8,324 nt of DNA, taken from Chloroflexia bacterium (GTDB lineage: Bacteria; Chloroflexota; Chloroflexia; Thermomicrobiales; UBA6265). The number at the start of each line of letters is the position of its first letter. Position 1 is the first letter of the stretch. The stretch is taken from assembly GCA_013698305.1 (NCBI GenBank), contig JACCVC010000248.1, positions 1 through 8,324 on the forward strand, in the 5' to 3' direction. The notes under the pieces are model-generated. The model did no database searches, was not told the origin of the DNA, and saw only the letters and a list, made by a program, of their open reading frames with translations. The position numbers and the translations under genes are program-made. Below are positions 1-8,164 of this stretch, piece by piece.

Positions 1-379
1 CCGTATCGAGGCTGCCGAGCCAGGCCGTGGTCCGGCTCATGATCATCGCCACCCGCGCGGACAGCTTCCACTGCTCGCTCTGCCGCGCCTTGGCGATGCG
101 GTCCCTTGAGTCGACCGAGGTGAACCCATAGATGTAGCTCCCCACCGTCCAGCTGTGCTCGTACATTTCGTTCAGCATGGTGATTAGCGTATCGTGCAGG
201 TTGATGGTCTCGTCGTTGACCTCCGCCCCAGGTTCCAGGCGTTGAACGAATGCCTCCACCTCCTTGATGTTCGCCTTGTGTTTCTCGACCGCCTCGATGA
301 ACTCGGACGATTCGAGTGAGGGAAACAATGGTGTCATGTCCCAGCGCGGGAGTGCCTGCTTCGTCTGCGTCATTGCCAT
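1..379 (-). CDS. pepF: M3-family oligoendopeptidase F, N-terminal part (runs off left edge)
   Basis: The minus strand encodes an open frame of 126 codons from an ATG at 379 down to the window edge. The protein is therefore partial and its HExxH zinc site lies outside the window. The start reads MAMTQTKQALPRWDMTPLFP, then SLESSEF, followed by an acidic helical stretch and a conserved-looking segment with EHSWTVGSYIYGF around residues 74-86. The 'LPRWDMTPLFPSLES' opening is typical of PepF-like M3B peptidases, cytoplasmic zinc metallopeptidases that cut short oligopeptides. The ATG at 379 is preferred because GAAAGG lies 7 bases upstream. An in-frame ATG at 415 with GAGG just upstream would add 12 residues, and a third ATG is at 373. 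The gene is divergent from the GAF/protease pair. Family assignment rests on the N-terminal lobe only. Confidence 0.82.
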   Translation of the reverse strand, partial: MAMTQTKQALPRWDMTPLFPSLESSEFIEAVEKHKANIKEVEAFVQRLEPGAEVNDETINLHDTLITMLNEMYEHSWTVGSYIYGFTSVDSRDRIAKARQSEQWKLSARVAMIMSRTTAWLGSLDT

Positions 380-666
380 GAATATGCCTTTCGTCACTGC
401 GCATCGTTGCGCCATTGCACCTCGGCGAGTGCAAGGAAGGTACCATTTTTTTCGCTTTTTCCGGCGTGTCCACGGCCCCGCTCGGGATGGAAGAGCCTGC
501 CGAGATGATGATTACGCACCTCAGAATCACGTGCATTGTGCCGTCACTGTCGACTGCGACGATCTTCGCGAACATCCCCATCTTGATGCACGGACCATGC
601 CAGCCTCATGTCCGTCAGTAGGTGTAGGCAACGAGCTTCTTCGGCATCTCAAGCGTAATCTGGATC
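380..666. other. Intergenic stretch between the divergent pepF-like and GAF genes
   Basis: About 290 bases with no gene I can support. The plus-strand frame 415-621 (68 codons from a TTG) has no recognisable domain or Shine-Dalgarno. It ends in a TAG at 619 with another TAG at 625, in the same frame as the GAF gene. On the minus strand, the reading that ends with a TGA at 615-617 gives a plausible protein tail (RGIVVVDTIQITLEMPKKL then VAYTY), but no gene body continues upstream of it because the strand then becomes antisense to the GAF gene. I saw no clear sigma-70 promoter. Confidence 0.5.
415..434. repeat. Short inverted repeat upstream of pepF-like gene
   Basis: TTGCAC at 415-420 and GTGCAA at 429-434 form 6-bp inverted arms separated by 8 bases. 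They lie 36-55 bases upstream of the preferred pepF-like start, where an operator could sit. No regulator is known and a chance match is possible. Confidence 0.3.
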
Positions 667-1353
667 GTGTCGACCACGACAATGCCCCGCGATTCGAAGC
701 TGTGCAGCGCGCACATGCTCGTCGACCGGGAGCGCCAGATCCTGACCTTCGAGGTGGTGATCGGCTCGACCGCCGCGACCATCCACGACCTGACAGTCCC
801 GCTCGGGGACGGCATCGCCGGCCTCGTTGCAGTCACCGGGCAGGCGCTGGCCATTGCCAACGCCCAGGAGGATCCTCGCCACACGCGCGATGTCGCCGAG
901 AAGTCCGGCTACCTGCCGACAACGATCCTGGCGGTTCCAGTCGTTTTGCCAGACGGCACGCCGGTCGGGGTTCTCGAGCTGCTGGATCGCCAGGACCAGC
1001 CGACCTTCGACCTTGCCGACATGGAACTCCTGGGCATGTTCGCGGACCAGGTCGCAGTGGCGCTCGACCTGCGGCGCTCCCACGAGCTGCTGGGGGCGCG
1101 TATCGGCGCGGCCATCGCCGCCCTTGGCGGGCTGACGCCAGAGGCGACGCGCCACCTCGCAGAACGCGCCGAAGCGTTCGCCTCCCGGGTTCGGGCCGAT
1201 GAAACCTCGCGCCGCACCGACGAGCTTGCCGAGATGGTGGTCGCGGTCGCCAATCGCGGTCCCGCCGAGCAGGAGGCATGCGTCGCCGTGCTGCGCGCCT
1301 TCGCGGACTACCTCGACGCGACCCCGTCGCTCGGCGCGGGGATGTTCGGATGA
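667..1353 (+). CDS. GAF-domain protein, coupled to S8 protease
   Basis: A 228-residue soluble protein. Residues about 10-140 match a GAF fold: strand SAHMLVDRERQILTFEVVIG, the 'VPLGDGIAGLVAVTGQALAI' region, then AVPVVLPDGTPVGVLELLD, and a closing helix with FADQVAVALDL. GAF domains bind small ligands such as cyclic nucleotides or chromophores, or form dimers; the ligand here is unknown. The C-terminal ~80 residues (about 145-228) are helical, charged and unrecognised, with no output domain. The start is uncertain: GTG at 667 gives the length stated, ATG at 682 is five codons shorter, and neither has a good Shine-Dalgarno. The first helix normally present before the LVDRERQ strand is nearly absent, so the 5' end may be truncated. 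The stop overlaps the start of the protease gene (ATGA), indicating translational coupling. Confidence 0.8.
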   Translation: MSTTTMPRDSKLCSAHMLVDRERQILTFEVVIGSTAATIHDLTVPLGDGIAGLVAVTGQALAIANAQEDPRHTRDVAEKSGYLPTTILAVPVVLPDGTPVGVLELLDRQDQPTFDLADMELLGMFADQVAVALDLRRSHELLGARIGAAIAALGGLTPEATRHLAERAEAFASRVRADETSRRTDELAEMVVAVANRGPAEQEACVAVLRAFADYLDATPSLGAGMFG

Positions 1354-2189
1354 GCAGTTACAGCGATTCGCTCCCGGCCTGGTCGGACGCCTTCACCTCG
1401 GAGGCGCTCGCCCATGTGCACACTCCTGCACCACTCGACCCGGCCACGCTCAGCCACGACTGGGCCCGGGGCGACAGCGCCGGCAAGGGGGTCAGGGTCG
1501 CGATCATTGACAGCGGCGTGGATGCCGGCCATCCGGACATTGGCGCGATCGACGGTTATGTGGCCATTCAGGAAGAGAAGGGGAAGTTCACCTATGACAC
1601 CACGCCGCACGACGATGACTATGGCCACGGCACGGCGTGCGCGGGCATCATCCGCAAGCTCGCCCCGGAATGCGAGATCTACAGCGTCAAGGTGTTGGGA
1701 GGGAACCTGACCGGGCGGGGCGTTGTCTTCGCCAGCGGGTTGCGATGGGCCATCGACCAGGGAATGCACGTCTGCAATTTTAGCCTGAGCACCAATCGGA
1801 GCGAGTTCTTCGGCCTGTTTCACGAGTTGGCGGACCTCGCCTACTTCCGCCGCATTTCGCTCGTCTGCGCCGCGAACAACGTGCCGGGCGCGAGCTATCC
1901 GTCGCTGTACGGCGTGGTTTTGTCTGTTGCAGCGCACGAGGGCCACGACCCAGAGCGCTTCGACGCGAACCCGACGCCACCGGTGGAGTTCGGCGCGCCC
2001 GGACTCGACATCCGCGTGCCTTGGCTACAGAACGGGTACATCACCGTGACCGGCAACAGCTTCGCCACACCGCACATCACCGGGCTCGCCGCAAGAATTC
2101 TCGCGAAACACCCAGGACTCACAGTATTCCAACTCAAGACCATCCTCTACGCGCTCGCGGCCAACGCCTCCAGCGATTCGCAACCGTAG
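1350..2189 (+). CDS. Subtilisin-like S8 serine protease, probably intracellular
   Basis: A 279-residue peptidase S8 domain protein. The catalytic triad is visible: Asp54 in AIIDSGVDAGHPD, His93 in DYGHGTACAGII, and Ser237 in GNSFATPHITGLAA. The oxyanion-hole Asn is probably Asn177 in CAANNVPGASYPS. The ATG at 1350 overlaps the GAF stop and has GGGGA about 7 bases upstream. An in-frame start further upstream would lie inside the GAF gene and is less likely. Only about 45 residues precede the catalytic core. They contain no hydrophobic signal and no recognisable I9 propeptide, unlike secreted subtilases, so the enzyme is probably cytoplasmic and not autoprocessed. There is no C-terminal extension beyond the last helix. 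The substrate is unknown. Coupling to a GAF protein suggests ligand-controlled proteolysis or maturation of a specific peptide, which is inference. Confidence 0.93.
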   Translation: MSSYSDSLPAWSDAFTSEALAHVHTPAPLDPATLSHDWARGDSAGKGVRVAIIDSGVDAGHPDIGAIDGYVAIQEEKGKFTYDTTPHDDDYGHGTACAGIIRKLAPECEIYSVKVLGGNLTGRGVVFASGLRWAIDQGMHVCNFSLSTNRSEFFGLFHELADLAYFRRISLVCAANNVPGASYPSLYGVVLSVAAHEGHDPERFDANPTPPVEFGAPGLDIRVPWLQNGYITVTGNSFATPHITGLAARILAKHPGLTVFQLKTILYALAANASSDSQP

Positions 2190-2261
2190 GGGACGATCTC
2201 ACTGCTTGCCATCAAAGGATCACCCTGCCAACATACCCGTATACCCAAAACCTAGCCATCT

Positions 2262-2412
2262 TGGCAGCCTTGACCCTGAACTCATCAAGGTTGCCAGGTT
2301 TCGGCGCAAACCTTGAACAACCTGGCAACCTTCTTTTCCCCATCGTTTCGACCAAATCGACCCCGCACGTCCCAAGGCTGCCACTGGCCAGGCTATTTTG
2401 CTTGGCCACCTT
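2262..2412. repeat. Cluster of inverted AAGG[TC][TG]GCCA motifs
   Basis: Plus-strand copies start at 2287 (AAGGTTGCCAGG) and 2374 (AAGGCTGCCACT). Minus-strand copies are the complements of 2261-2271, 2321-2332 and 2401-2412. The pair TGGCAGCCTTG (2262-2272) and CAAGGCTGCCA (2373-2383) forms an 11-bp outer inverted repeat that encloses the 14-bp inner one. The arrangement could be a folded RNA, a dispersed palindromic element or a set of protein-binding sites; no family is recognised. Confidence 0.6.
2287..2340 (+). terminator. Hairpin with weak T-run after the S8 protease gene
   Basis: AAGGTTGCCAGGTT (2287-2300) and AACCTGGCAACCTT (2319-2332) are perfect 14-bp inverted arms around an 18-base loop. 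They are followed directly by CTTTTCCC. The position, about 100 bases after the protease stop, and the short T-run suit a rho-independent terminator on the plus strand. The T-run is weak and the hairpin is also part of a larger repeat cluster, so termination is not certain. Confidence 0.55.
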
Positions 2413-2457
2413 GCGACGCGTCCCCGCTCCGAGCGACTCGCGCCAAACCGCTGACCG

Positions 2458-4068
2458 CTACACCTCGGCCAGCGCCGAGAAGGTGACGTTCTTCGCCTTC
2501 TCTTCGGCGTACCGGAGGTCCCATTCGGTGGTGAACAGGATGACCTGACGGCCATCGCGATCCTCTGCCCGCATCCGCCCTCGGCCGTTGCTGATCGCCG
2601 TGATCTCATCCTCATCGCCGGACACCCACCGCGCCGCCGTGTAGCTCAACACGTCCATCTGGGTGTCGACGTTGTATTCGGATTCCAGCCGGTATCGGAC
2701 CACCTCGAACTGCAACGCGCCGACCGCCGCCATCACCGGCTCTCGGCTGCCCGTGCTGACCGGATAGAAGAGCTGGATCGCCCCCTCTTCCTCGATCTGC
2801 ATCAACCCCTTGAGGAACTGTTTGTACTTGTCGGCGCGACTATGCCGCAGCAGCGCGAAGTGTTCGGGCTGGAACCGCGGCATTGGGGGGAAGGTTCCGA
2901 TGTCGCCATCGCTGATCGTGTCGCCGATGGTGAACGTTCCGGTGGACACCAGTCCCACCACGTCGCCAGCATAGGCCTCCTCGACGACCTCCCGATCCGA
3001 CCCGAACAGCCGCATCGGTCGCGACAGCCGCACCTTGCGCTTGAGCCGCGGCACCCAGGCGTCGAGGTCACGCTCGAACCTGCCCGAGACGACGCGCATG
3101 TAGGCGACGCGGTCCCGATGACGTTTGTCCATGTTCGCCTGGATCTTGAACACGAATCCGGAGAACGTCTCGTCGGTCGGCTCGACGGCGCCGTTGGAGC
3201 TCTCCATCGGCTGTGGCTCCGGCGCCATCTTCACGAAGTGGTCGAGAAACAGCTGGACGCCGAAGTTGGTCAGTGCCGATCCGAAACAGACCGGCGTCAG
3301 GTTTCCGGCCAGCACCTCGTCCAGGTCGAACGGTGTCCCGGCCATTTCGAGCAGTTCCAACTCTTCACGCAACGTCGCCGCCCGCTCCGCGCCAATCTCC
3401 CGATCCAGCGCCTCGTCATCTAGACCGGTCAACCGCACCGGCGCCCGCTTCGATCCGTGCTCGGTGCGCTCGAACAGATGCACCATGCCGGACATCCGGT
3501 CGTAGACGCCCCGGAAATCCTGACCATCACCGATGGGCCAGTTGATCGGCCAGGTCGCGAGCCCAAGCGTCTTCTCGATCTCCTCCATCAACTCAAGCGG
3601 ATGCTGCGCAGGTCGGTCCATCTTGTTAATGAAGGTGAAGATCGGCGTGCGCCGCCTCCGCGTGACTTCGAACAGCTTCAGCGTCTGCGGCTCGATCCCG
3701 CGGGCGCCGTCCAGCACCATCACGGCGCTGTCGACCGCGGTCAGTGTCCGGTAGGTATCCTCGGAGAAGTCCTGGTGACCGGGCGTGTCGAGCAGGTTGA
3801 CCTGGTAGTCCTGATAGGGAAACGCCAACACCGTCGATGTAATCGAGATGCCCCGCTCCTGCTCCATCTGCATCCAGTCAGACGCCGCATGGCGCTGGGT
3901 TCGCCGAGCGGTCACGGAGCCAGCCAACTGCACCGCGCCGCCGTAGAGCAGCAGCTTCTCGGTCAGCGTGGTCTTGCCCGCGTCCGGGTGAGAGATGATC
4001 GCGAATGTCCGGCGACGGCTGGTCTCGGTCGCGACCGTCGACCGGCGCTTCGAAGTTGTCTGGATCAT
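2458..4068 (-). CDS. prfC: Peptide chain release factor 3 (RF3 GTPase)
   Basis: A full-length 536-residue translational GTPase, close to the usual RF3 length of about 530. RF3 binds the ribosome after peptide release and uses GTP to drive RF1/RF2 off. Visible GTPase motifs are: G1 SHPDAGKTT (residues 26-34); switch I EQERGISITST (69-79); G3 DTPGHQDF (94-101); G4 NKMD (148-151); and G5 GSA (263-265). Further RF3 features are 'AVQLAGSVTAR' just after G1 and the C-terminal region with VGALQFEVVRYRLESEYNV. The ATG at 4068 has GAGGAA immediately upstream (GAGGAACCCATG), and no other in-frame ATG precedes the P-loop. The gene lies 89 bases downstream of the zinc-ribbon gene on the same strand and converges with the protease gene. 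No truncation or frameshift was seen. prfC is non-essential and patchily distributed among bacteria. Confidence 0.97.
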   Translation of the reverse strand: MIQTTSKRRSTVATETSRRRTFAIISHPDAGKTTLTEKLLLYGGAVQLAGSVTARRTQRHAASDWMQMEQERGISITSTVLAFPYQDYQVNLLDTPGHQDFSEDTYRTLTAVDSAVMVLDGARGIEPQTLKLFEVTRRRRTPIFTFINKMDRPAQHPLELMEEIEKTLGLATWPINWPIGDGQDFRGVYDRMSGMVHLFERTEHGSKRAPVRLTGLDDEALDREIGAERAATLREELELLEMAGTPFDLDEVLAGNLTPVCFGSALTNFGVQLFLDHFVKMAPEPQPMESSNGAVEPTDETFSGFVFKIQANMDKRHRDRVAYMRVVSGRFERDLDAWVPRLKRKVRLSRPMRLFGSDREVVEEAYAGDVVGLVSTGTFTIGDTISDGDIGTFPPMPRFQPEHFALLRHSRADKYKQFLKGLMQIEEEGAIQLFYPVSTGSREPVMAAVGALQFEVVRYRLESEYNVDTQMDVLSYTAARWVSGDEDEITAISNGRGRMRAEDRDGRQVILFTTEWDLRYAEEKAKNVTFSALAEV

Positions 4069-4120
4069 GGGTTCCTCGATTGATGGAGTTTAAGCTCAAT
4101 AGCCAATACAAATAGGACAG

Positions 4121-4139
4121 CAATGGTGTCGACACATTG
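4121..4139. repeat. Near-perfect palindrome upstream of prfC
   Basis: GTGTCGACAC (4126-4135) is a perfect 10-bp palindrome. It is flanked by CAAT on the left and ATTG on the right, with one extra G at 4125, so the arms extend to 9 bp with a single bulge. It lies 53-71 bases upstream of the prfC ATG and just downstream of the zinc-ribbon stop. It could be an operator or part of a terminator for the upstream gene, but there is no T-run. Confidence 0.45.
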
Positions 4140-4157
4140 TGTTCTCAACTATCGTCG

Positions 4158-4550
4158 TCAGTAACGGCCCCGTCGTGGGGATTCGGCGCCGTAGGCGGAT
4201 GGGGGCCGCACGATCGGCTTTACGTAGAGCAGCACTTCATTGGTTCCGACCTTGAGTACCCGCTGAATGAGGTACTTGGTCTGCCGCAGGCTGTCCCGGT
4301 AGCTGCCGCCGGTGCGGTACTGCCCGAGCCGCATCTCGCGGGCAGTACGAGAGACGATCTCGTAGGTCAGGCGCCTGCAGTCCTGGCAGGAAATGTACTG
4401 GTCGCGTTCGTCGGTAGGACCGGTGAAGCCCCGTTGCGCCAGCTTCACGTTTTCGCTGCCGCACCAAGGGCACGTGCGCGCGGCTCGCTCTGGCCGAGCC
4501 TCTTGCTGGGTCGCGGCTTCCCTGGTGGACTCATGCGGTTTTCCAGCCAT
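4158..4550 (-). CDS. Small zinc-ribbon protein of unknown function
   Basis: A 130-residue basic soluble protein. Cys27-x2-Cys30 (CPWCGS) and Cys55-x2-Cys58 (CQDC), 24 residues apart, form a four-cysteine zinc-ribbon knuckle pair. The N-terminal 26 residues are polar, Glu/Arg-rich and probably disordered. After the ribbon comes a charged helical stretch (about 60-100), then VLLYVKPIVRPPSAYG and an Arg-rich end. The ribbon resembles those in nucleic-acid or translation-associated proteins, but I do not recognise the family. The ATG at 4550 follows a GGGGG run with a 6-base gap. The gene lies upstream of prfC on the same strand and is divergent from copA. A TATAGT hexamer (complement of 4637-4642) could be its -10, without a good -35. 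Coding status is supported by the ordered cysteines, the ribosome-binding site and the lack of a competing gene. Confidence 0.82.
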   Translation of the reverse strand: MAGKPHESTREAATQQEARPERAARTCPWCGSENVKLAQRGFTGPTDERDQYISCQDCRRLTYEIVSRTAREMRLGQYRTGGSYRDSLRQTKYLIQRVLKVGTNEVLLYVKPIVRPPSAYGAESPRRGRY

Positions 4551-4664
4551 GAAGTACCCCCGGTTCGGTACGAAACATGCGGGTCAAGACGATTATGTGG
4601 TAACAACAGCAGAGATAGACCGCACCCGTTCGCTAACTATACCAGTCTGCAATTGTAAGCAGGC

Positions 4665-4693
4665 TTGACTCATATACCCCCCAGGGGTATAAT
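4665..4693 (+). promoter_or_regulatory. copA promoter with CsoR-type copper operator
   Basis: TTGACT (-35, 4665-4670) and TATAAT (-10, 4688-4693) are separated by exactly 17 bases. TATACCCCCCAGGGGTATA (4673-4691) is a perfect 8-bp inverted repeat around 3 bases, and its right half supplies the first four bases of the -10. This layout matches operators of CsoR-family copper-sensing repressors, which bind GC-rich TACCCC/GGGGTA sites and release DNA when loaded with Cu(I). Transcription should start near 4700, giving a leader of about 42 bases. The assignment to CsoR is from pattern; no csoR gene lies in this window. Confidence 0.88.
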
Positions 4694-4741
4694 TGAAGTA
4701 CGAAGCGCCCGAGGTGGCGCAGCTCGTAAGGATACCTCTGG

Positions 4742-7465
<2,724 letters not shown>

Positions 7466-7763
7466 CAAATGCATAGGGCGGACCTCGGGCGCTAGACCCG
7501 AAGTCCGCCCGGCTCGTCGCTTGCGACGGAAAATCTGCCGAATTGGACCTACAGCGGTTTCCGAAAAAGATGGCACGCAGGTTCGCGGACCCCGGAGCCT
7601 GACCTGAGCGATGTCGAAGGTGCTTTCGCCCGTCGCGATCGCGGATTTTCGCAGTGCGGGCTGATATCCTGCCACCGATGCTGCGCACCTGCGTCGCGGA
7701 ATCCGCCCCTACGGCCCGACTCTTGTAAGAACCGGTATACGCGCTGTACCTGATCGGAATCAC
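7466..7763. other. Intergenic stretch between copA and the copZ promoter
   Basis: Nearly 300 bases with no convincing gene; only very short frames lacking ribosome-binding sites are present. It contains the post-copA hairpin, a second small hairpin (GTCGC-TT-GCGAC) just after it, and CCTGAGCGATGTCGAAGG at 7603-7620. That string resembles a short imperfect palindrome dispersed in many GC-rich genomes. No transposase remnant or tRNA is visible. Confidence 0.5.
7476..7510 (+). terminator. Strong GC hairpin after copA
   Basis: GGGCGGAC (7476-7483) pairs with GTCCGCCC (7503-7510). After one C/A mismatch, TCGGG (7485-7489) pairs with CCCGA (7497-7501), leaving a 7-base loop. It lies 10 bases after the copA stop. 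No T-run follows, so it may be a stability stem or a non-canonical terminator, which are common in GC-rich genomes. Confidence 0.6.
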
Positions 7764-7792
7764 TTGACTTTTATACCCCCCTGGGGTATAAT
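7764..7792 (+). promoter_or_regulatory. copZ promoter with CsoR-type copper operator
   Basis: TTGACT (7764-7769), a 17-base spacer and TATAAT (7787-7792). TATACCCCCCTGGGGTATA (7772-7790) is a perfect 8-bp inverted repeat around 3 bases and overlaps the -10. Over 29 bases it differs from the copA promoter at only three positions: two of the three bases between the -35 and the operator, and the operator's central A/T. Shared control by the same copper repressor is therefore very likely. Transcription should start near 7799. Confidence 0.9.
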
Positions 7793-7802
7793 AAACACAT
7801 GA

Positions 7803-7816
7803 GTCGAAAATTCGAC
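7803..7816. repeat. Small inverted repeat in the copZ leader
   Basis: GTCGAA and TTCGAC flank two A residues (7803-7816), lying just downstream of the expected transcription start and about 20 bases before the copZ start codon. It could form a small 5' stem (GTCGA/TCGAC with an AAAT loop) or be a second regulatory site. Confidence 0.4.
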
Positions 7817-7836
7817 GTCGTTGATAGGAGATACCA

Positions 7837-8046
7837 ATGGAATCAGTCACACTCACCGCCCCGGATATCAGCTGCGACCACTGCGTCGCCACCGTTCAAA
7901 ATGCAGTCGGCAAGGTCGAGGGAGTCCAAGACGTGTCGGCCAAGGCAGACACCAAGCAGGTCGACGTGACGTTCGACAATGCCCAGACCACCCTCGACAA
8001 CATCACCAAAGCGTTGGCGGACGCTGGATACCCGGCATCCACGTAA
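7837..8046 (+). CDS. copZ: CopZ-like copper chaperone (single HMA domain)
   Basis: A 69-residue protein made of one heavy-metal-associated domain of the usual chaperone length. The metal site is SCDHC with Cys13 and Cys16 in the first loop, followed by helix ATVQNAVGKVEGV, strand VDVTFDN, a second helix and the closing AGYPAS element. Such proteins bind Cu(I) in the cytosol and pass it to the HMA domains of CopA or to the CsoR repressor. The His between the cysteines (CDHC) is common in free chaperones, whereas the CopA domains here have CAAC. AGGAG (7826-7830) sits six bases before the ATG, a strong ribosome-binding site, fitting high chaperone expression. The gene has its own CsoR-type promoter and a following hairpin, so it is probably monocistronic. 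Confidence 0.95.
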   Translation: MESVTLTAPDISCDHCVATVQNAVGKVEGVQDVSAKADTKQVDVTFDNAQTTLDNITKALADAGYPAST

Positions 8047-8070
8047 CGCTACATCTGGTGATGTGAACGA

Positions 8071-8105
8071 AGAAGCCGGTTGCGATGTCCATCGCGCCGG
8101 CTTCT
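8071..8105 (+). terminator. Hairpin terminator after copZ
   Basis: AGAAGCCGG (8071-8079) pairs with CCGGCTTCT (8097-8105), and GCGAT (8082-8086) pairs with ATCGC (8091-8095) inside it, giving a long stem with a 4-base loop. It lies 24 bases after the copZ stop. The following CTGTCTCC is only mildly T-rich, so termination may be partial. Confidence 0.7.
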
Positions 8106-8125
8106 CTGTCTCCACGCGTAGGGAC

Positions 8126-8156
8126 TTGACTCCTGTCGGTCCAGTTCGCCTAAGGT
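8126..8156 (+). promoter_or_regulatory. MerR-type promoter (19-bp spacer) before second ATPase
   Basis: TTGACT (8126-8131) and TAAGGT (8151-8156) are separated by 19 bases. These hexamers and the long spacer match the canonical mercury/copper MerR-family promoters, where the activator untwists the over-long spacer. Unlike classic examples, I see no clear dyad in the spacer. The regulator gene is not in the window. Confidence 0.6.
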
Positions 8157-8164
8157 TCACCTCC

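Larger units (their letters stand above)
2190..2457. other. Gene-free stretch between protease and prfC 3' ends
   Basis: The convergent ends of the S8 protease gene and prfC are separated by 268 bases. No plausible coding frame is seen. The stretch is dominated by inverted and repeated copies of an AAGG[TC][TG]GCCA motif, annotated separately, which probably provide termination or a regulatory or repeat function. Confidence 0.6.

Noticed and set aside
415..621. Candidate small plus-strand protein of 68 residues upstream of the GAF gene.
   Set aside because: TTG start without a Shine-Dalgarno, no motif, and it overlaps the likely regulatory region of the divergent pepF-like gene.
264..1202. 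Plus-strand open frame of 312 codons across the pepF-like start and the GAF gene.
   Set aside because: Its translation is Arg/Pro/His-rich in the GAF region and it overlaps both a recognisable PepF N-terminus on the minus strand and the GAF frame; it is a shadow.
1308..1946. Minus-strand open frame of 212 codons opposite the S8 protease.
   Set aside because: No recognisable domain, and the plus strand encodes a complete subtilase with its triad.
2212..2412. Possible CRISPR-like direct repeats in the region after the protease gene.
   Set aside because: The repeated motif is about 10 bases, occurs in both orientations and has irregular spacing; there are no uniform repeats or spacers.
7613..7666. 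Very short frame starting ATG TCG AAG in the copA-copZ gap.
   Set aside because: Only 17 codons, no ribosome-binding site, and the ATG lies inside a palindromic repeat-like sequence.
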